This document shows, piece by piece, positions 26,958-36,034 of a stretch of DNA of 64,000 nt. The notes below the pieces were generated by a model. The model was not told where the DNA came from and made no database searches. It worked only from the letters and a program-made list of their open reading frames with translations. Numbering within the stretch: the first letter of the stretch is position 1; each line of letters begins with the position of its first letter. Both the position numbers and the translations under genes were made by a program. The stretch comes from Thermobifida halotolerans (GTDB taxonomy: Bacteria; Actinomycetota; Actinomycetes; Streptosporangiales; Streptosporangiaceae), in assembly GCF_003574835.2 (NCBI RefSeq), contig NZ_CP063196.1, positions 930,001-994,000 on the forward strand, in the 5' to 3' direction.

Positions 26958-27116
26958 TCAGGGGATCTCGCGACGGCGGCGGGCACGGGCGAACGTCGCC
27001 GGGGCGCCGTGCCGGGCGATGCGGACGGTGAAGGCGACCCCCGCGACGGCGATGGCGACCGGCACCGCCAGGATCACGACGAGCGCCACGAGTTCCGGAA
27101 TTCCGAGTGCTCCCAT
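26958..27116 (-). CDS. Small membrane protein, 52 aa
   Basis: A short ORF with one clear membrane helix (about residues 9-33, LVALVVILAVPVAIAVAGVAF) followed by a strongly basic tail (ARARRRRE). The N-terminus is outside or periplasmic by the positive-inside rule. An AGGATGGGGG site precedes the ATG. The composition is typical of real small membrane proteins of actinobacteria. I do not recognise a family or role. Confidence 0.6.
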   Translation of the reverse strand: MGALGIPELVALVVILAVPVAIAVAGVAFTVRIARHGAPATFARARRRREIP

Positions 27117-27215
27117 GCCCCCATCCTAGAAGCGTCCCCCGAACGCCGTCACCGTCCCCGGGGCCGGTGTTCCACATCTCCTGGGAACCTCTTCCCCCAG
27201 CCTCCCGGCACCGGC

Positions 27216-28094
27216 TCACAGATACCCGAGCCTGCTCAGCTCCGGCCGCGCCGTGCTCAGCACGTCGGCGCGCTGCTGGGAGTCCAGCCTGCTCCGCCAC
27301 GACCCGGTCCCGTCGTCACCCGTACTCACCAGCTCCACCGACGACACGCGCGCGCCCACGAACTCCGACAGCCGCTTCGCGGTCTCGATCTCCGTGCCGG
27401 GAATCTCCTCGTAGCGCAGCGTCATCAGTTGCTCCCCCGACAGCTCGGCGCGCAGCCGCGCCGACAGCCGCACCGCGCTGCGCCACCGCAGCGCGCACTT
27501 GCCCGCCAGCGACAGGTTCGGATAGTTCTCCCGCTCCTCCTCCGTCTCCACCCCGAAGAACGGGTGGGGGAACTCCTCGTCCAGGTTGGCCATCCCCGGC
27601 TTGAACCAGGCGAGCTGGTCCTCGTCGTCGAGCATGTCCGCCACCACGTCCCGACCGTCCCTGATGACCTGGACGAACGCGGCGTCACCAAAGGCCCGCG
27701 CCAGCGCGGTGGCGCTGTAGAGCAGGTCCGGTCCGGCGTCGCCGTAGCGGACGGCCTCGGCCGCGTGCCGACACGGCTCCACCGCCTCGCGGATCGGCAC
27801 CGACACCCCGCGGCAGCGCGGACAGGTGGCCGGGGTGAGCACCCAGGACTCGGCGAGGGCGTCGCGCAGCAGCACCGCCGTGCCCGACTCCTTGGTGTGC
27901 ACCATCGACGGCTGCCGGGCCACGGCGTGCACTGCGTCGAGCACGCTCGGGTGGCCGCCGCCGATGTGGAAGCCGGGGACGCGGCGCAGCGCGCGGGCGA
28001 CGAGACCGACTCCCGAGTGCGGTGCGCCCAGCACGAAGACGGGACGGCGGATCTTCGTCCCGTTGACCACGAGGATGTGCGGCGGCTGTTTCAT
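27216..28094 (-). CDS. Sulfotransferase-family protein
   Basis: A 292-aa PAPS-dependent sulfotransferase-like P-loop protein. The 5'-phosphosulfate loop is FVLGAPHSGVGLVARAL (about 20-36) and the 3'-phosphate-binding motif is VQVIRDGRDVVADML (about 148). Between them is a Cys-x2-Cys pair (TCPRCRG), probably a structural zinc site. Such proteins sulfate glycolipids, carbohydrates or other acceptors; no acceptor is indicated here. The ATG at 28094 lies in an AT-rich leader and has no strong ribosome site. The RHH regulator gene is 73 bp upstream on the same strand. Confidence 0.8.
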   Translation of the reverse strand: MKQPPHILVVNGTKIRRPVFVLGAPHSGVGLVARALRRVPGFHIGGGHPSVLDAVHAVARQPSMVHTKESGTAVLLRDALAESWVLTPATCPRCRGVSVPIREAVEPCRHAAEAVRYGDAGPDLLYSATALARAFGDAAFVQVIRDGRDVVADMLDDEDQLAWFKPGMANLDEEFPHPFFGVETEEERENYPNLSLAGKCALRWRSAVRLSARLRAELSGEQLMTLRYEEIPGTEIETAKRLSEFVGARVSSVELVSTGDDGTGSWRSRLDSQQRADVLSTARPELSRLGYL

Positions 28095-28167
28095 GTGTGG
28101 TCTGATTTTGTCATGTTTGTGGGACTTGCTGCGGAAGCGGGCGGCGTCCGGAGAGTCACCGTGCCTC

Positions 28168-28389
28168 TCACGGGATGCCCCGGTCCCCAGACCGGGGAGG
28201 AAGCCGGTCTTCCGCGTGGCGCGGCAGGCGAGCCGATTCGCCCGGCGGCGAACCGGAGTCGTCCGGTGCGGTCTCCAGCAGGTGGACGGTCTCGGAGTTG
28301 AGTGACCTGCGGTCGCGCCCGGCCTGGTCGGACAGGCGTGCGTACAGGTCGGCGAGCAGGCGGAGCGCGATGCGCTTGTTGTCGTCCAT
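28168..28389 (-). CDS. Ribbon-helix-helix (Arc/MetJ-type) DNA-binding protein
   Basis: 73 aa. Residues about 5-40 fit the RHH fold: a short beta strand (IALRLL), helix A (ADLYARLSDQAGRD) and helix B beginning with the conserved RSLNSETVHLLE. The tail is Pro/Arg-rich and probably disordered. It could be a repressor or an antitoxin; no toxin of a known family lies beside it, since its neighbour is the sulfotransferase gene. The ATG has a GGAG site. It diverges from the Sir2 gene. Confidence 0.7.
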   Translation of the reverse strand: MDDNKRIALRLLADLYARLSDQAGRDRRSLNSETVHLLETAPDDSGSPPGESARLPRHAEDRLPPRSGDRGIP

Positions 28390-28575
28390 GACTCCATCAA
28401 CCCCGGGGGTAAGGCCACCTGAAACGGAAGCAGCCGGGGAACAGGGACGGAGACGTCACCGCGCCGTTTAGGGTGGGGGGCAACCGTGCCGGACGACCGT
28501 CGAATCCGGTTCTTCCCGCGTTCGGCGGCCGAGGTCCCTGGACCGTGCGGTCCACTCGACGAGGAGGGGGAGGCC

Positions 28576-29346
28576 GTGGCCGCCACCGCGAACATCACCG
28601 ACGTCGGAGCCTGGCTCGCCGAATGCGAGAGTGCGACGGTGCTGACCGGAGCGGGCGTCTCCACCGCGTCGGGCATCCCCGACTTCCGGGGGCCGCAGGG
28701 CGTGTGGACGAAGAATCCGGCGGCCGCCGCGATGTTCGACATCGACATCTACCGTTCCGACGTCAACGTGCGGCGCGAGGTGTGGCGGATGCGCCGCGAC
28801 AGCCCCGCGCTCACCGCCGAACCCAACGACGCCCACCGGGCGCTGGTCGACCTGGACCGCGCGGGACGGCTGCGCGCCGTCATCACCCAGAACATCGACG
28901 GCCTGCACCAGAAGGCCGGAATGGACCCCGACCACGTCATCGAGGTGCACGGCACCATCCACCAGGTGGAGTGCCTGGCCTGCGGGCGGCGCACCCCCAC
29001 CCCCGAGGTGCTGGCCCGCCTGGAGGAGGAGTCCGACCCGCACTGCCGGATCTGCGGCGGCATCCAGAAGACCGCCACCATCTCCTTCGGGCAGCGCCTC
29101 GACCCCGACGTCCTGGACGCCGCCGTCGCCGCCGCCGAGGACTGCGACCTGTTCGTGGCGGTCGGCACCTCGCTGTCGGTGCACCCGGTGGCGGGCCTCG
29201 TCGACGTGGCCGGATCGCACGGCGCGCGACTGGTGATCATCAACGCCGAACCCACCCCCTACGACGACGTCGCCGACGCGCTCATCCGCGACTCCGTCGA
29301 CACCGTCCTGCCGGAACTGGCGAAGCTCGCGCTCCAGCCGCGCTGA
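28576..29346 (+). CDS. Sir2-family NAD-dependent protein deacylase
   Basis: A 256-aa sirtuin. NAD-binding motifs are TGAGVSTASGIPDFRG (about 25) and TQNIDGLHQKAG. The catalytic His lies in IEVHGT (about 125), and two Cys pairs for zinc in CLACG and CRICG (about 133-160). It should remove acyl groups from protein lysines, producing nicotinamide and O-acyl-ADP-ribose. I chose the GTG at 28576 because GAGGAGGGGGAGG precedes it and homology begins just after it; a GTG at 28486 is in frame. In this genome it may oppose the GNAT/acyl-CoA synthetase at 5.4-8.1 kb. Its place beside NACHT genes also allows a conflict role. Confidence 0.88.
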   Translation: MAATANITDVGAWLAECESATVLTGAGVSTASGIPDFRGPQGVWTKNPAAAAMFDIDIYRSDVNVRREVWRMRRDSPALTAEPNDAHRALVDLDRAGRLRAVITQNIDGLHQKAGMDPDHVIEVHGTIHQVECLACGRRTPTPEVLARLEEESDPHCRICGGIQKTATISFGQRLDPDVLDAAVAAAEDCDLFVAVGTSLSVHPVAGLVDVAGSHGARLVIINAEPTPYDDVADALIRDSVDTVLPELAKLALQPR

Positions 29347-29362
29347 GAGCGGCGCGGGACAC

Positions 29363-29403
29363 GTCGGCGGCCCCGGCGGGAAACCACCGCCGGGGCCGCC
29401 GAC
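29363..29403. terminator. Bidirectional terminator between sir2 and the acidic ORF
   Basis: A 17-bp perfect stem (29363-29379 with 29387-29403) and a seven-base loop between convergent genes. Confidence 0.7.
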
Positions 29404-29409
29404 CCACGA

Positions 29410-29514
29410 TCAGAGGTCGATGTCGAAGATGACCTCCAGGGCCTCCTCGGCGATCTCCTCGCCGTCGCCCTCGACGATGGCCTCACCCAGTTCGAACAGG
29501 TCCTCGGGGTCCAT
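29410..29514 (-). CDS. Small acidic protein, 34 aa, downstream of NACHT genes
   Basis: A short ORF beginning MDPEDLFELGEAIVEG, with about 13 Asp/Glu and no Lys or Arg. It follows the second NACHT gene on the same strand after 130 bp and has its own leader with a GAGGG site. The leader also holds a TCTC-T-GAGA palindrome and a 9-bp tandem repeat. Codon use is normal for the genome. It could be a small regulator, or a RiPP-precursor-like or inhibitory peptide of the NACHT locus; no family is recognised. Confidence 0.5.
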   Translation of the reverse strand: MDPEDLFELGEAIVEGDGEEIAEEALEVIFDIDL

Positions 29515-29524
29515 GGCGCCCTCA

Positions 29525-29546
29525 TTCTCTGAGAAGTCTGAGAAGT
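29525..29546 (-). promoter_or_regulatory. Palindrome and tandem repeat upstream of the acidic ORF
   Basis: TTCTC-T-GAGAA (29525-29535) overlaps two tandem copies of CTGAGAAGT (29529-29546). The core TCTC-N-GAGA recurs at 32644-32652 in the leader of the downstream NACHT gene. This looks like a binding site for a shared regulator. Confidence 0.4.
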
Positions 29547-29644
29547 GTCGCCTCAAGGGATAGCAGTGCGAACCGGGCCGCCGCCATCCCCAGGAATGAC
29601 TATTCTTCCCGGCACGCAGCAGACCGGCACTCCCCGGTCCCGCC

Positions 29645-32584
29645 TCACCAGCGTCCGGCCAGCACGTCGCGGACCGCCGCCACGTGCTCGTTGTGCTCCT
29701 CGGCCAGGCGGCGCACCGCGGCCCGCGCGCTCCTGGCCACGCCGATGGGCCGCACGTGCCGGGCGGCCAGCGGTGCCAGCCGCGCGCCGAGCCGGTGCGC
29801 GTGCCCGCGCAGTTGCCGCAGCAGGAACACGATGAACCGCAGCCGCTCCTCGGACCCCAGTGCGTCGGCCATGGCGAAGGCCCGCTCGTAGCAGGCCACC
29901 AGTTCCGCGTCGTCGGTCTCGGAGGAGCCGAACGCCAGCGCCAGCACCGCGTGGGCGTCGGAGACGTCGCCGCCGTCCCGCGCCGTCACGTCGCCGCCGA
30001 ACAGCCGGACCAGCGGGGACAGCGCGTGCAGCAGTCGCTGCGTGCCGCCGTCGGCCAGCAGCGCCGCGTCCCGCGCCACCTCGCCCAGGTCGGTCTGCGC
30101 CCCAGGGTCGTCGGTGGGCGGGGCGCCGTCGCACGGGTGCACCACGAGGTCTCCGCTGCCGTCGTCGTCGACCCGCAGCGTGTCGGTGAGACTCGTCCAC
30201 TGCTCCGGCGAGAGCTGCGACCGCCACAGGTGCGCCAGCGACCGCCACCGCGCCGCCGCGTCCGCGCCGAACAGCTCCCGCAGCGGCACCGCGCCGCCGT
30301 GCACCGCCACCAGCACCAGCATCAGGTTCGCGGTGTAGGCGGCGTCGCGCGCCGCCGCCCCCAGGTCCACCGGACGGTAGCCGCCGTAGTGCGCCTCCCG
30401 CCGGTGCCGCCCCGCCTCCCGCAGCAGGTCGGCCAGCGCCAGCCGCAGTTCGTCGCGCACGTGGGCCGACAGCAGCCGCAGCCGCTCGGTGAGGAACCTC
30501 GGCACCTCGCCCGAGACCGACAGCGGGGTGAACGACAGCAGCGCGTACAGAAACGAGTCGTCCAGCGGCGCCGGGCGGATCGACCGCAGTTCCCGGATGC
30601 GCGCCTCGGCGAGTTCCGCGAGCTCCTCGGCGATCAGCCGCGCCACCAGGTAGTCGCCGAGCACCGGGTCGGTGAACGCCAGGCTGGGCGGCGCGCCCTC
30701 CAGCGCGTCGGTGCTGCGCACGCACGCCAGCCGCAGCGGATCCAGCGGCCGGGCGTAGTTCGGCGGCCAGCGCACCAGCTCGTCGCGGTCGGCCGCCACC
30801 GTCGCGCCGTCCACCACCTGGCCGCCGCGGTGGAACAGCGACAGCGCCAGCAGGGACGCGGTCAGCAGCGCCTGCTCGATCCGCCCCGAACGGACCGCGG
30901 GGTCGCTCTCGGCCTCGGCGGGCCGACCGGTGCCCGCCGGGTCGGCCCGGTCGGCGGCGTCGGTGAGCATGCGCAGCCACCGCTCATAGAGCGCGGTCTC
31001 GCGCAGCGGGGCGCTCAGGCGGCGCAGCGCGTTGCCCACGCCGTCGTAGACCGCCATCATCAGCAGCGGCAGCGGGCGCCGCGCCAGCGGCAGGTGCGCC
31101 TCCAGCGACTCCCAGTCCAGTGACGCCACCCCGTGGTGGTGGAAGTATCCGGCGTTGACCCGGTTCCAGATGGACAGCCACGTCGCGATCTGGGTGTTGG
31201 TGAACTCCTCCAGGCGCACCGCCACACTGCCGACGGGAAAACGCAGCCGGGCCGCGGTGGAGTCGCGGCAGGTCAGCACGATCGCGACCGGGTCGGGGCC
31301 GTCGGCGCGCTCACGCTGGAAGCGTTCCAACCCGGCCAGCAGCGCGCTGCGCGACGCCCGCGAACGGGTGTCCAGGTCCTCGATCCCGTCCAGGACCAGC
31401 ACCGGCAGCGCGTCGCAGTTGCCGCCGCCGGAGGCCGCCAGCGCGTGGTCGAACCGGTCGGCCAGCGCCTGGGCGTCGGCGTCGGCGGGCAGGTTGCGGC
31501 CGCTGACCCGCACCGCCGTGAAGTCGCTCTCCGGCAGCCGGGCGGCCAGCACCGACGCCAGCGCCGACTTGCCCGATCCGGCGGCTCCCAGCACCACCAG
31601 GGGGTGGGTGAGGGCGCGCGGCGAGGTGAGGTGGCCGAGCAGGAACTCGGCGAGGTCGTCGCGGACGCCGGTGTGCTCGTGCCACCAGTCCGGATCGTGC
31701 GGCCGGGTCTGCGCGGTGATCTCGGCGACCCGGAAGTCCGGGTTGACGTAGGAGATGGACAGCGGCGGAACGTGGGTGCCGCCGGTCTGCGTGCCCGAGG
31801 GCAGGGCCAGCCGCTCCTGGTGGGAGCGGGCCAGCGCGCCCCGCACCGCGCTGGGCACCCGCCCGGTGCTGATCGACTGCAGGCGGTGCTGGAGGCGGGA
31901 CAGCCCCATCGGGGTCTCCGGCGCCGACGCGTAGCGGGGCCGCATCACCGACAGCGCCGCCCACGCCCCGAACTCCGGGAAGCTCGCGGCGAGCTTGTCG
32001 CGCAGTTCCTCGTAGCGGCGCACGCAGCGGTCGGCCAGCGCCGAGCCGAGCCGGTCGATGACCGCGTCGCGCTGGGACTGGTCCAGGTCCTCCCACAACG
32101 GCATGCCGCGCAGCACCGACGGCAACTGCTTGCAGCGGCGCAGGTAGAAGCGGCGCACGCGGGTGCGCCCGTCGGAGGCGGAGCGCTGCGGGCGGGGCAG
32201 CGGCGGCGCGGAGGCCACCAGCAGCGCCACGAACTCGCCGAGCCGTTTGCGGTCGGCCACCCCGGCGGCGGCGTCGTCGAGGCCGTTGTCGAGGCGGAAC
32301 GGCAGTTCGGTGTCGTCCAGGGACTCGAAGAACGCGGTGACCACGACAACGCTGTGCGCGGCGGCGATGTGCCGGGTGCGCTCCACCCGGCTGAGCAGGT
32401 GGGCCTCGCGGTCCAGCCGGTTGAGGGCCTGGTGCGCGAACCCCACCAGGTCGGTGCGGGCGGCGAGCAGGTCGGTGGCCTCGTCCGCGACCAGACGGTC
32501 GATCAGGTCGACCACGTCCGCGTCGTCGGCACCCAGGAGTCGGATCGCGTCGCAGTACCGGACGGGTTCGCGCAATGCCACCAC
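29645..32584 (-). CDS. NACHT-type STAND NTPase, paralogue 2
   Basis: A 979-aa protein. The N-terminal ~290 residues are helical and start with YCDAIRLLGADD, as in the actinobacterial NACHT N-terminal helical (NNH) modules. The NTPase core has Walker A GAAGSGKSA (about 331-339) and Walker B VLVLDGIED (about 393-401), then the winged-helix block with TDPVLGDYLVARLI (about 634). A long helical C-terminal region with no recognised repeats follows. STAND NTPases oligomerise on a trigger and unleash an effector. No effector domain is obvious, so the N-terminal helices may fill that role. The GTG start lacks a strong ribosome site. It is a tandem paralogue of the next gene upstream. Confidence 0.78.
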   Translation of the reverse strand: MVALREPVRYCDAIRLLGADDADVVDLIDRLVADEATDLLAARTDLVGFAHQALNRLDREAHLLSRVERTRHIAAAHSVVVVTAFFESLDDTELPFRLDNGLDDAAAGVADRKRLGEFVALLVASAPPLPRPQRSASDGRTRVRRFYLRRCKQLPSVLRGMPLWEDLDQSQRDAVIDRLGSALADRCVRRYEELRDKLAASFPEFGAWAALSVMRPRYASAPETPMGLSRLQHRLQSISTGRVPSAVRGALARSHQERLALPSGTQTGGTHVPPLSISYVNPDFRVAEITAQTRPHDPDWWHEHTGVRDDLAEFLLGHLTSPRALTHPLVVLGAAGSGKSALASVLAARLPESDFTAVRVSGRNLPADADAQALADRFDHALAASGGGNCDALPVLVLDGIEDLDTRSRASRSALLAGLERFQRERADGPDPVAIVLTCRDSTAARLRFPVGSVAVRLEEFTNTQIATWLSIWNRVNAGYFHHHGVASLDWESLEAHLPLARRPLPLLMMAVYDGVGNALRRLSAPLRETALYERWLRMLTDAADRADPAGTGRPAEAESDPAVRSGRIEQALLTASLLALSLFHRGGQVVDGATVAADRDELVRWPPNYARPLDPLRLACVRSTDALEGAPPSLAFTDPVLGDYLVARLIAEELAELAEARIRELRSIRPAPLDDSFLYALLSFTPLSVSGEVPRFLTERLRLLSAHVRDELRLALADLLREAGRHRREAHYGGYRPVDLGAAARDAAYTANLMLVLVAVHGGAVPLRELFGADAAARWRSLAHLWRSQLSPEQWTSLTDTLRVDDDGSGDLVVHPCDGAPPTDDPGAQTDLGEVARDAALLADGGTQRLLHALSPLVRLFGGDVTARDGGDVSDAHAVLALAFGSSETDDAELVACYERAFAMADALGSEERLRFIVFLLRQLRGHAHRLGARLAPLAARHVRPIGVARSARAAVRRLAEEHNEHVAAVRDVLAGRW

Positions 32585-32737
32585 CGAAGTTCGCCAGAGT
32601 CGTGGAGCCGTCGGGGAACGGCGTCCAGAGGCAGGCTATCGAGTCTCAGAGAACCATCATGACGTCGGTAGACGGCGACCAGTGGTTTTTTGGGATTTTT
32701 CGTGATAACGGAACGGGTACGAGACGGTGAAGAGCGG
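32585..32737 (-). promoter_or_regulatory. Leader between the two NACHT genes
   Basis: 153 bp separate the paralogues. It contains a TCTC-A-GAGA palindrome (32644-32652) like the one before the acidic ORF, and T-runs at 32685-32700 on the plus strand that are rare in this genome. The downstream NACHT gene probably has its own promoter here. Confidence 0.4.
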
Positions 32738-35700
32738 TCACAGGCTGTTGCCCGTGAACCCTCCCGGGGTGTCCTGGGGCAGGTGGGGAAGGTGTTCGGG
32801 GAGGTGGTCGGAATCGCTGGGGCCGTCGTTGGCGGCGGCGAGACCCAGGATCCGGTCGTAGTTCTGGTCGTACTCTTCGGCTTCCTCCAAATACGGGCGC
32901 AGGGCGTCCAATACGAGCCGAAGCGACGCGGTGACGCGGGGGCTGCCGGCCACGGAGTGGACCCGTTGCAGGTACAGGGCGAGCACGGAACGCAGTTCGT
33001 TGTAGGGGGAGGGGCGGTCCGGGGGGCTCGGGCGCAGCCGCAGCAGGTGGAGGTCCTCGACCGCTTCACGGAGCGCGACCACTTGGGGGACGTCCAGCCG
33101 GGGATGGGAGGTCCGGGCCAGATCGAGCAGCCTCAGGTAGCTGAGGAGCCGGTTGTCCCAGTCCTCGTCGGTGCCGGGCCAGCCCAGACGCAGGTCCAGC
33201 AGGTGGCTGATGGTCGTCCACGACGAGGGGAAGTCCCAGTGGTCCACCGTCACGTGCTCCGGGGTGCGTCCGGCTATTCGGACGGCTCTGTCCGCCGTCA
33301 CCCAGGTTCCCAGGTCCGAGTCCACGTGCTTCAGGTACGGCCCCAGCATGAGCACCAGCCGCGCCGACCATCCCTGCATCCGCAGCCCCAGTGAGCGCAG
33401 CAGGCGCGAGGTGGTCCCCTCGTAGTCCACGGTGAGCGTGTACGGGTCGGTGATGTCGAGCCGTCCGGTGGCGTTGACGCGCAGTTCGAAGCCCGTGCAC
33501 TCGCCGACGTTGACCGGTTCGCGCCGCTCCCGGCGCAGCAGCGCGCGCGGCGTGCCGTCCTCCTCCCAGTGCCCCAGGTGGCGCAGTCGCACCGTGTCCA
33601 TGAAGCCGAACCACTCGTCGCCGGGCAGCGCCCGCCACGTCCCCGCCGTCTCGCGCCAGGGCAGCCACGGCTGCCCGGAGTCGGGGAACAGTTCGGCCAG
33701 GTCGACCTCGTCGGCGACCAGCACCAGCAGGGTGACCAGGTTGGCGGTGTGGGCGGCCAGGCGGCGCGCGATGGTCGCCTCGTAGGGCCGGTAGTCCACG
33801 GCCGACCCGGTGCGCGGGTACGGCGCGGCACGGAACATCTCGACCAGCAGCGACCGGTACTCCGCGCGTTCGCGCGCCTCCCGGGTCCGCGCGGCGAGCA
33901 GGTCGGCGGCGAACTCCACGACCGCCGCGCGTCCGGCGAGCGCGGCGAAGGAGGTCAGCGCGTGGAACCGGCCGGTGTCCGGCGGGACGGGCACGCGCCT
34001 GCGCGCGGCGTGGGCGCGGTCGGCGACCAGGTCGGACAGTTCGTTGACGACCGCGCGCGCCACCAGGTACTCCCCGAAGGTGGCGTGCAGGAACTCGTAG
34101 ACGCTGCGGTGCTCCTCCCGGCGCACCGCCCGCGCCTCGTGCACGAAGAAGAACCGGCCCAGCACCTGGTGGGCGGGGCCGGTCCGGCCGCCCAGCCCGG
34201 CCTGCTCGGGGCGTACCGCCGCGTCGGGGAACAGCGCAGCCAGGTCGGCGTCGAGTTCGTCGGCGCTCACCCACTGCCGGTGGCGGACGAACATCGCCGT
34301 GGCCACCACCTCCAGGCGGCGCAGTTCGTCCTCCACGGCCCGCGCCAGCTCCGCGCCGCCCAGGTGGGAGTGGTGCTTGCGCACCTCGCGTTCGGCGAAG
34401 GAGGTCAGCAGCCGCTCGTACAGTTCGGCGCGGCCCAGCGCGGCGGCGTCGCGTTGCAGCGCGTTGCCGTCGGCGTCGAACACCAGCAGCATGAACAGCA
34501 GCAGCGGCTGCTCGGCCAGTTCCCGGTAGTCCAGCAGCGTCTCCGGTTCCAGGGGGCGCAGTCCGCGCGCGGCCAGCGCGGCGGCGTTGGCCCGGTTCCA
34601 GATCCGGAGCATGCACGTGATCTGGGCGTCGGTGAACGGCTCCAGCCGGATCACCGGCGTGCCCAGCGGGAAGCGGGTGCGTTCGGCGACCACGGTGCGG
34701 CTGGTGACGATCACCGCCACGGGGCGGCCCAGGTCGGCCTGGTGCTCCTGGAAGCGCTGCACCTGCTCCAGGTAGTCGGAGCGGTCCGCGCCGGTGGCCT
34801 GGAGCAGTTCGTCGAGGCCGTCGAGGATCACCACGGGCAGCGCGCCCTCCGCCTGGTCGGCCAGGTCCCGCCAGGACACGCGGGTGTGCAGGGTCGCGGA
34901 GAGTCCCTCGTCGATCTGGGTGTGGATCGGCGCGTCGGCCTGCACCGAGCGCAGTTCCACGCGCAGCGGCAGGAAGTCGCCGGAGGGCAGGCGCGCGGCG
35001 AGCATCCGGGTCAGTTGCGACTTGCCCGCGCCGGGGTGGCCGAGCAGCACGACCGGCCGGAAGTGGCATTCGCGCCGGGTCAGCAGCGACACCAGCAGCG
35101 GCTGCAGGTTGTCGTGGCGGGCCGCGCCCTCCCACCAGGTGTCGGCGGAGGGGCGGGCGTCGGCGTCGGCGACGCGCAGGAGACCGCCCAGGTCCAGGTA
35201 GGCCTCCCGCACCGGCGGCAGCACCACGCCGTCGGGGGTCTCGTCGGTGTCGAGCACCGGTTTGTCCAGCACCGCCCGGTAGAGCCGCTCCAGTTCGGTG
35301 AGTCTGCGCGCCGTGCCCGGGGCGGTCATCCGCTCCAGCAGGTCGGCCATCCCGGCCAGGCCCACCCGCACCTCCTCGACACGTCCGCGGGTGTCCTCGT
35401 GCGCGGCCAGGTTCGCCCACACGCCGAATTCCGGAACGTCGGCGGCGAGTTTTCGGTACGACTCGACGTGGCGGCGACGGGCCAGGTCGGGCAGCTCCTC
35501 CAAGGTCTCGTCCAGCCGGGCGCGGCCGGTCTCGTCGAGCCGGTCCCACGCCTCCAGGCCGCGCAGGAAGCGCCGCAGCACCTGGGCCGACCGCCGGTAG
35601 GGCGGAGCGTGCTCGACACCGTCGGAGGACGGCGGCAGGGCCGGGGCGGCCCGCTCGGCGTCGCGCAGCACGTCGGTGAGGAGCGCGTACTGCTCGTCGC

Positions 35701-36034
35701 CCGTGATGCGCAGATCCTTCAGGGCCAACGGGCATTCCGGCCGGTCCAGCAGTTCGTCCAGGGCCTCGAAGAGCGCGGTGATCCGCAGGATCAGGTCGGC
35801 GGCGGCGACCCGTTCGGTGCGGTCCCAGCGGCTCACCCCGGTGATCTTCTCCCGGATCCCGGTGACCGCGGCGTGTCCGCACCGCACGAGCAGGGACTGC
35901 AGCCCCAACACGTCTGGAACGCCCAGTGCGCCGAGCGTCCCGCCGCCCACGGCCTCGCCGAACCCGAGTAGGGTCGGGTCGTCCCCGCCGAGGATCCGCA
36001 GGGCGTCAGCGTAGGAGAGGGTCTTCTTCGCCAC
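32738..36034 (-). CDS. NACHT-type STAND NTPase, paralogue 1
   Basis: A 1098-aa protein. The helical N-terminus begins with LSYADALRILGGDD, resembling NNH-type modules of actinobacterial NACHT proteins. Walker A GHPGAGKSQ (about 331-339) and Walker B VVILDGLDEL (about 399-408) are strict, and the motif FLHATFGEYLVARAV (about 646-660) is the typical NACHT winged-helix signature. The C-terminal ~350 residues are helical sensor-like sequence. The motif spacing is nearly identical to the 979-aa neighbour, so the pair arose by tandem duplication and diverged, mostly in the C-terminus. The GTG start has GGAAGG upstream. A likely conflict or cell-suicide switch. Confidence 0.8.
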   Translation of the reverse strand: MAKKTLSYADALRILGGDDPTLLGFGEAVGGGTLGALGVPDVLGLQSLLVRCGHAAVTGIREKITGVSRWDRTERVAAADLILRITALFEALDELLDRPECPLALKDLRITGDEQYALLTDVLRDAERAAPALPPSSDGVEHAPPYRRSAQVLRRFLRGLEAWDRLDETGRARLDETLEELPDLARRRHVESYRKLAADVPEFGVWANLAAHEDTRGRVEEVRVGLAGMADLLERMTAPGTARRLTELERLYRAVLDKPVLDTDETPDGVVLPPVREAYLDLGGLLRVADADARPSADTWWEGAARHDNLQPLLVSLLTRRECHFRPVVLLGHPGAGKSQLTRMLAARLPSGDFLPLRVELRSVQADAPIHTQIDEGLSATLHTRVSWRDLADQAEGALPVVILDGLDELLQATGADRSDYLEQVQRFQEHQADLGRPVAVIVTSRTVVAERTRFPLGTPVIRLEPFTDAQITCMLRIWNRANAAALAARGLRPLEPETLLDYRELAEQPLLLFMLLVFDADGNALQRDAAALGRAELYERLLTSFAEREVRKHHSHLGGAELARAVEDELRRLEVVATAMFVRHRQWVSADELDADLAALFPDAAVRPEQAGLGGRTGPAHQVLGRFFFVHEARAVRREEHRSVYEFLHATFGEYLVARAVVNELSDLVADRAHAARRRVPVPPDTGRFHALTSFAALAGRAAVVEFAADLLAARTREARERAEYRSLLVEMFRAAPYPRTGSAVDYRPYEATIARRLAAHTANLVTLLVLVADEVDLAELFPDSGQPWLPWRETAGTWRALPGDEWFGFMDTVRLRHLGHWEEDGTPRALLRRERREPVNVGECTGFELRVNATGRLDITDPYTLTVDYEGTTSRLLRSLGLRMQGWSARLVLMLGPYLKHVDSDLGTWVTADRAVRIAGRTPEHVTVDHWDFPSSWTTISHLLDLRLGWPGTDEDWDNRLLSYLRLLDLARTSHPRLDVPQVVALREAVEDLHLLRLRPSPPDRPSPYNELRSVLALYLQRVHSVAGSPRVTASLRLVLDALRPYLEEAEEYDQNYDRILGLAAANDGPSDSDHLPEHLPHLPQDTPGGFTGNSL

